From positions 1 to 15,730 of the forward strand of contig JAYSUQ010000080.1 of assembly GCA_043718985.1 (NCBI GenBank): DNA of 15,730 bases, in the 5' to 3' direction. A model generated the notes under the pieces. The model saw nothing but the letters and a program-made list of their open reading frames with translations, was not told the DNA's origin and ran no database searches. Positions 15,337-15,730 of this stretch are shown piece after piece. The first letter of the stretch is position 1; each line of letters starts with the position of its first letter. The stretch comes from UBA4416 sp043718985 (lineage in GTDB: Bacteria; Bacteroidota; Bacteroidia; B-17B0; Aurantibacillaceae). The translations under genes were made by a program, and so were the position numbers.

Positions 15337-15730
15337 GTGGATACCGCCGAGCTACTAAAAAAAGTAAGAAAAATAGAAATTAAAACTAAAGGGTTAAGCA
15401 CTCAGATATTTTCTGGTGAATACCACTCTGCGTTTAAAGGAAGAGGTATGGCATTTAGCGAGGTGCGCGAATACACACCAGGCGACGATGTACGAACTAT
15501 TGATTGGAATGTTACTGCACGCTTAAGAACCCCTTATGTAAAAGTATTTGAAGAAGAGCGTGAATTAAGTGTAATGATTGTGGTTGATGTAAGTGCCAGT
15601 GGAAAATTTGGAACTCAAAAACAATTGAAGCAAGATTTAATTACCGAATTATGTGCTGTTATTGCATTTTCAGCGTCACAAAATAATGACAAAATTGGTG
15701 TGATATTTTTTAGTGATAAAATTGAAAAAT
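15337..15730 (+). CDS. DUF58 / von Willebrand factor A-like protein, N-terminal part
   Basis: The frame runs off the window end after 131 complete codons. The start is GTG at 15337-15339. An in-frame TAA lies at 15322-15324, and no ATG occurs before residue 38. The N-terminus 'DTAELLKKVRKIEIKTKGLS' is typical of Bacteroidota DUF58 proteins. The family core is clear: 'FSGEYHSAFKGRGM', 'EVREYTPGDDVRTIDW', 'YVKVFEEERELSVMIVVD'. The MIDAS-like metal site DVSASG (84-89) of the vWFA fold follows. It is the expected partner of the upstream MoxR ATPase. Family members are thought to act with Bat membrane proteins, which would lie beyond the window. Confidence 0.94.
   Translation, partial: MDTAELLKKVRKIEIKTKGLSTQIFSGEYHSAFKGRGMAFSEVREYTPGDDVRTIDWNVTARLRTPYVKVFEEERELSVMIVVDVSASGKFGTQKQLKQDLITELCAVIAFSASQNNDKIGVIFFSDKIEK

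Overview
The window is AT-rich and most likely comes from a member of the Bacteroidota. Four separate proteins end in a type IX secretion (T9SS) type A sorting domain, recognised by 'YPNP' motifs followed by a C-terminal 'G.Y.(V/I)K(I/L)' strand and a basic tail. Perfect TAnnTTTG -7 promoter elements, absence of obvious Shine-Dalgarno sites, and SprB-type repeats agree with this. No tRNA, rRNA, CRISPR array or transposase gene was seen.

Layout. (1) Positions 1-1574 (+): the tail of one T9SS cargo protein, a terminator, then a complete small T9SS cargo. The two proteins end in nearly the same peptide and share 29 identical bases there. (2) Positions 1575-4766 (+): a scrap of a phosphoglycerate kinase 3' end, then a transaldolase/fructose-6-phosphate-aldolase-like domain fused to a KdsD/KpsF-type CBS pair, a hairpin terminator, a gene with an HPD-containing J-domain-like segment, and, four bases further on, a KdsC-like HAD phosphatase. 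(3) Positions 4931-13982 (-): a 1775-residue secreted M43 metalloprotease with a long array of immunoglobulin-like and SprB modules, a RluA-type pseudouridine synthase with a TTG start, and a 913-residue secreted beta-propeller protein. (4) Positions 13983-15730 (+): a divergent promoter region holding three AACTGGT repeats exactly 21 bp apart, a MoxR-type AAA+ ATPase, a hairpin-rich spacer, and the start of a DUF58 protein with a GTG start.

How the genes may work together. MoxR plus DUF58 is the usual head of a Bat/von Willebrand factor A type membrane module. The three complete T9SS cargos and the partial one are probably exported to the cell surface or medium. The most unusual part is 1807-4766. 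The CBS pair normally found on the KDO-pathway isomerase KdsD sits here on an aldolase-fold domain with two altered active-site positions, and a KdsC-like phosphatase lies nearby. I infer, without proof, a sugar-phosphate (possibly ulosonic-acid-like) pathway that uses an aldolase instead of the isomerase, or a regulatory pseudo-enzyme.
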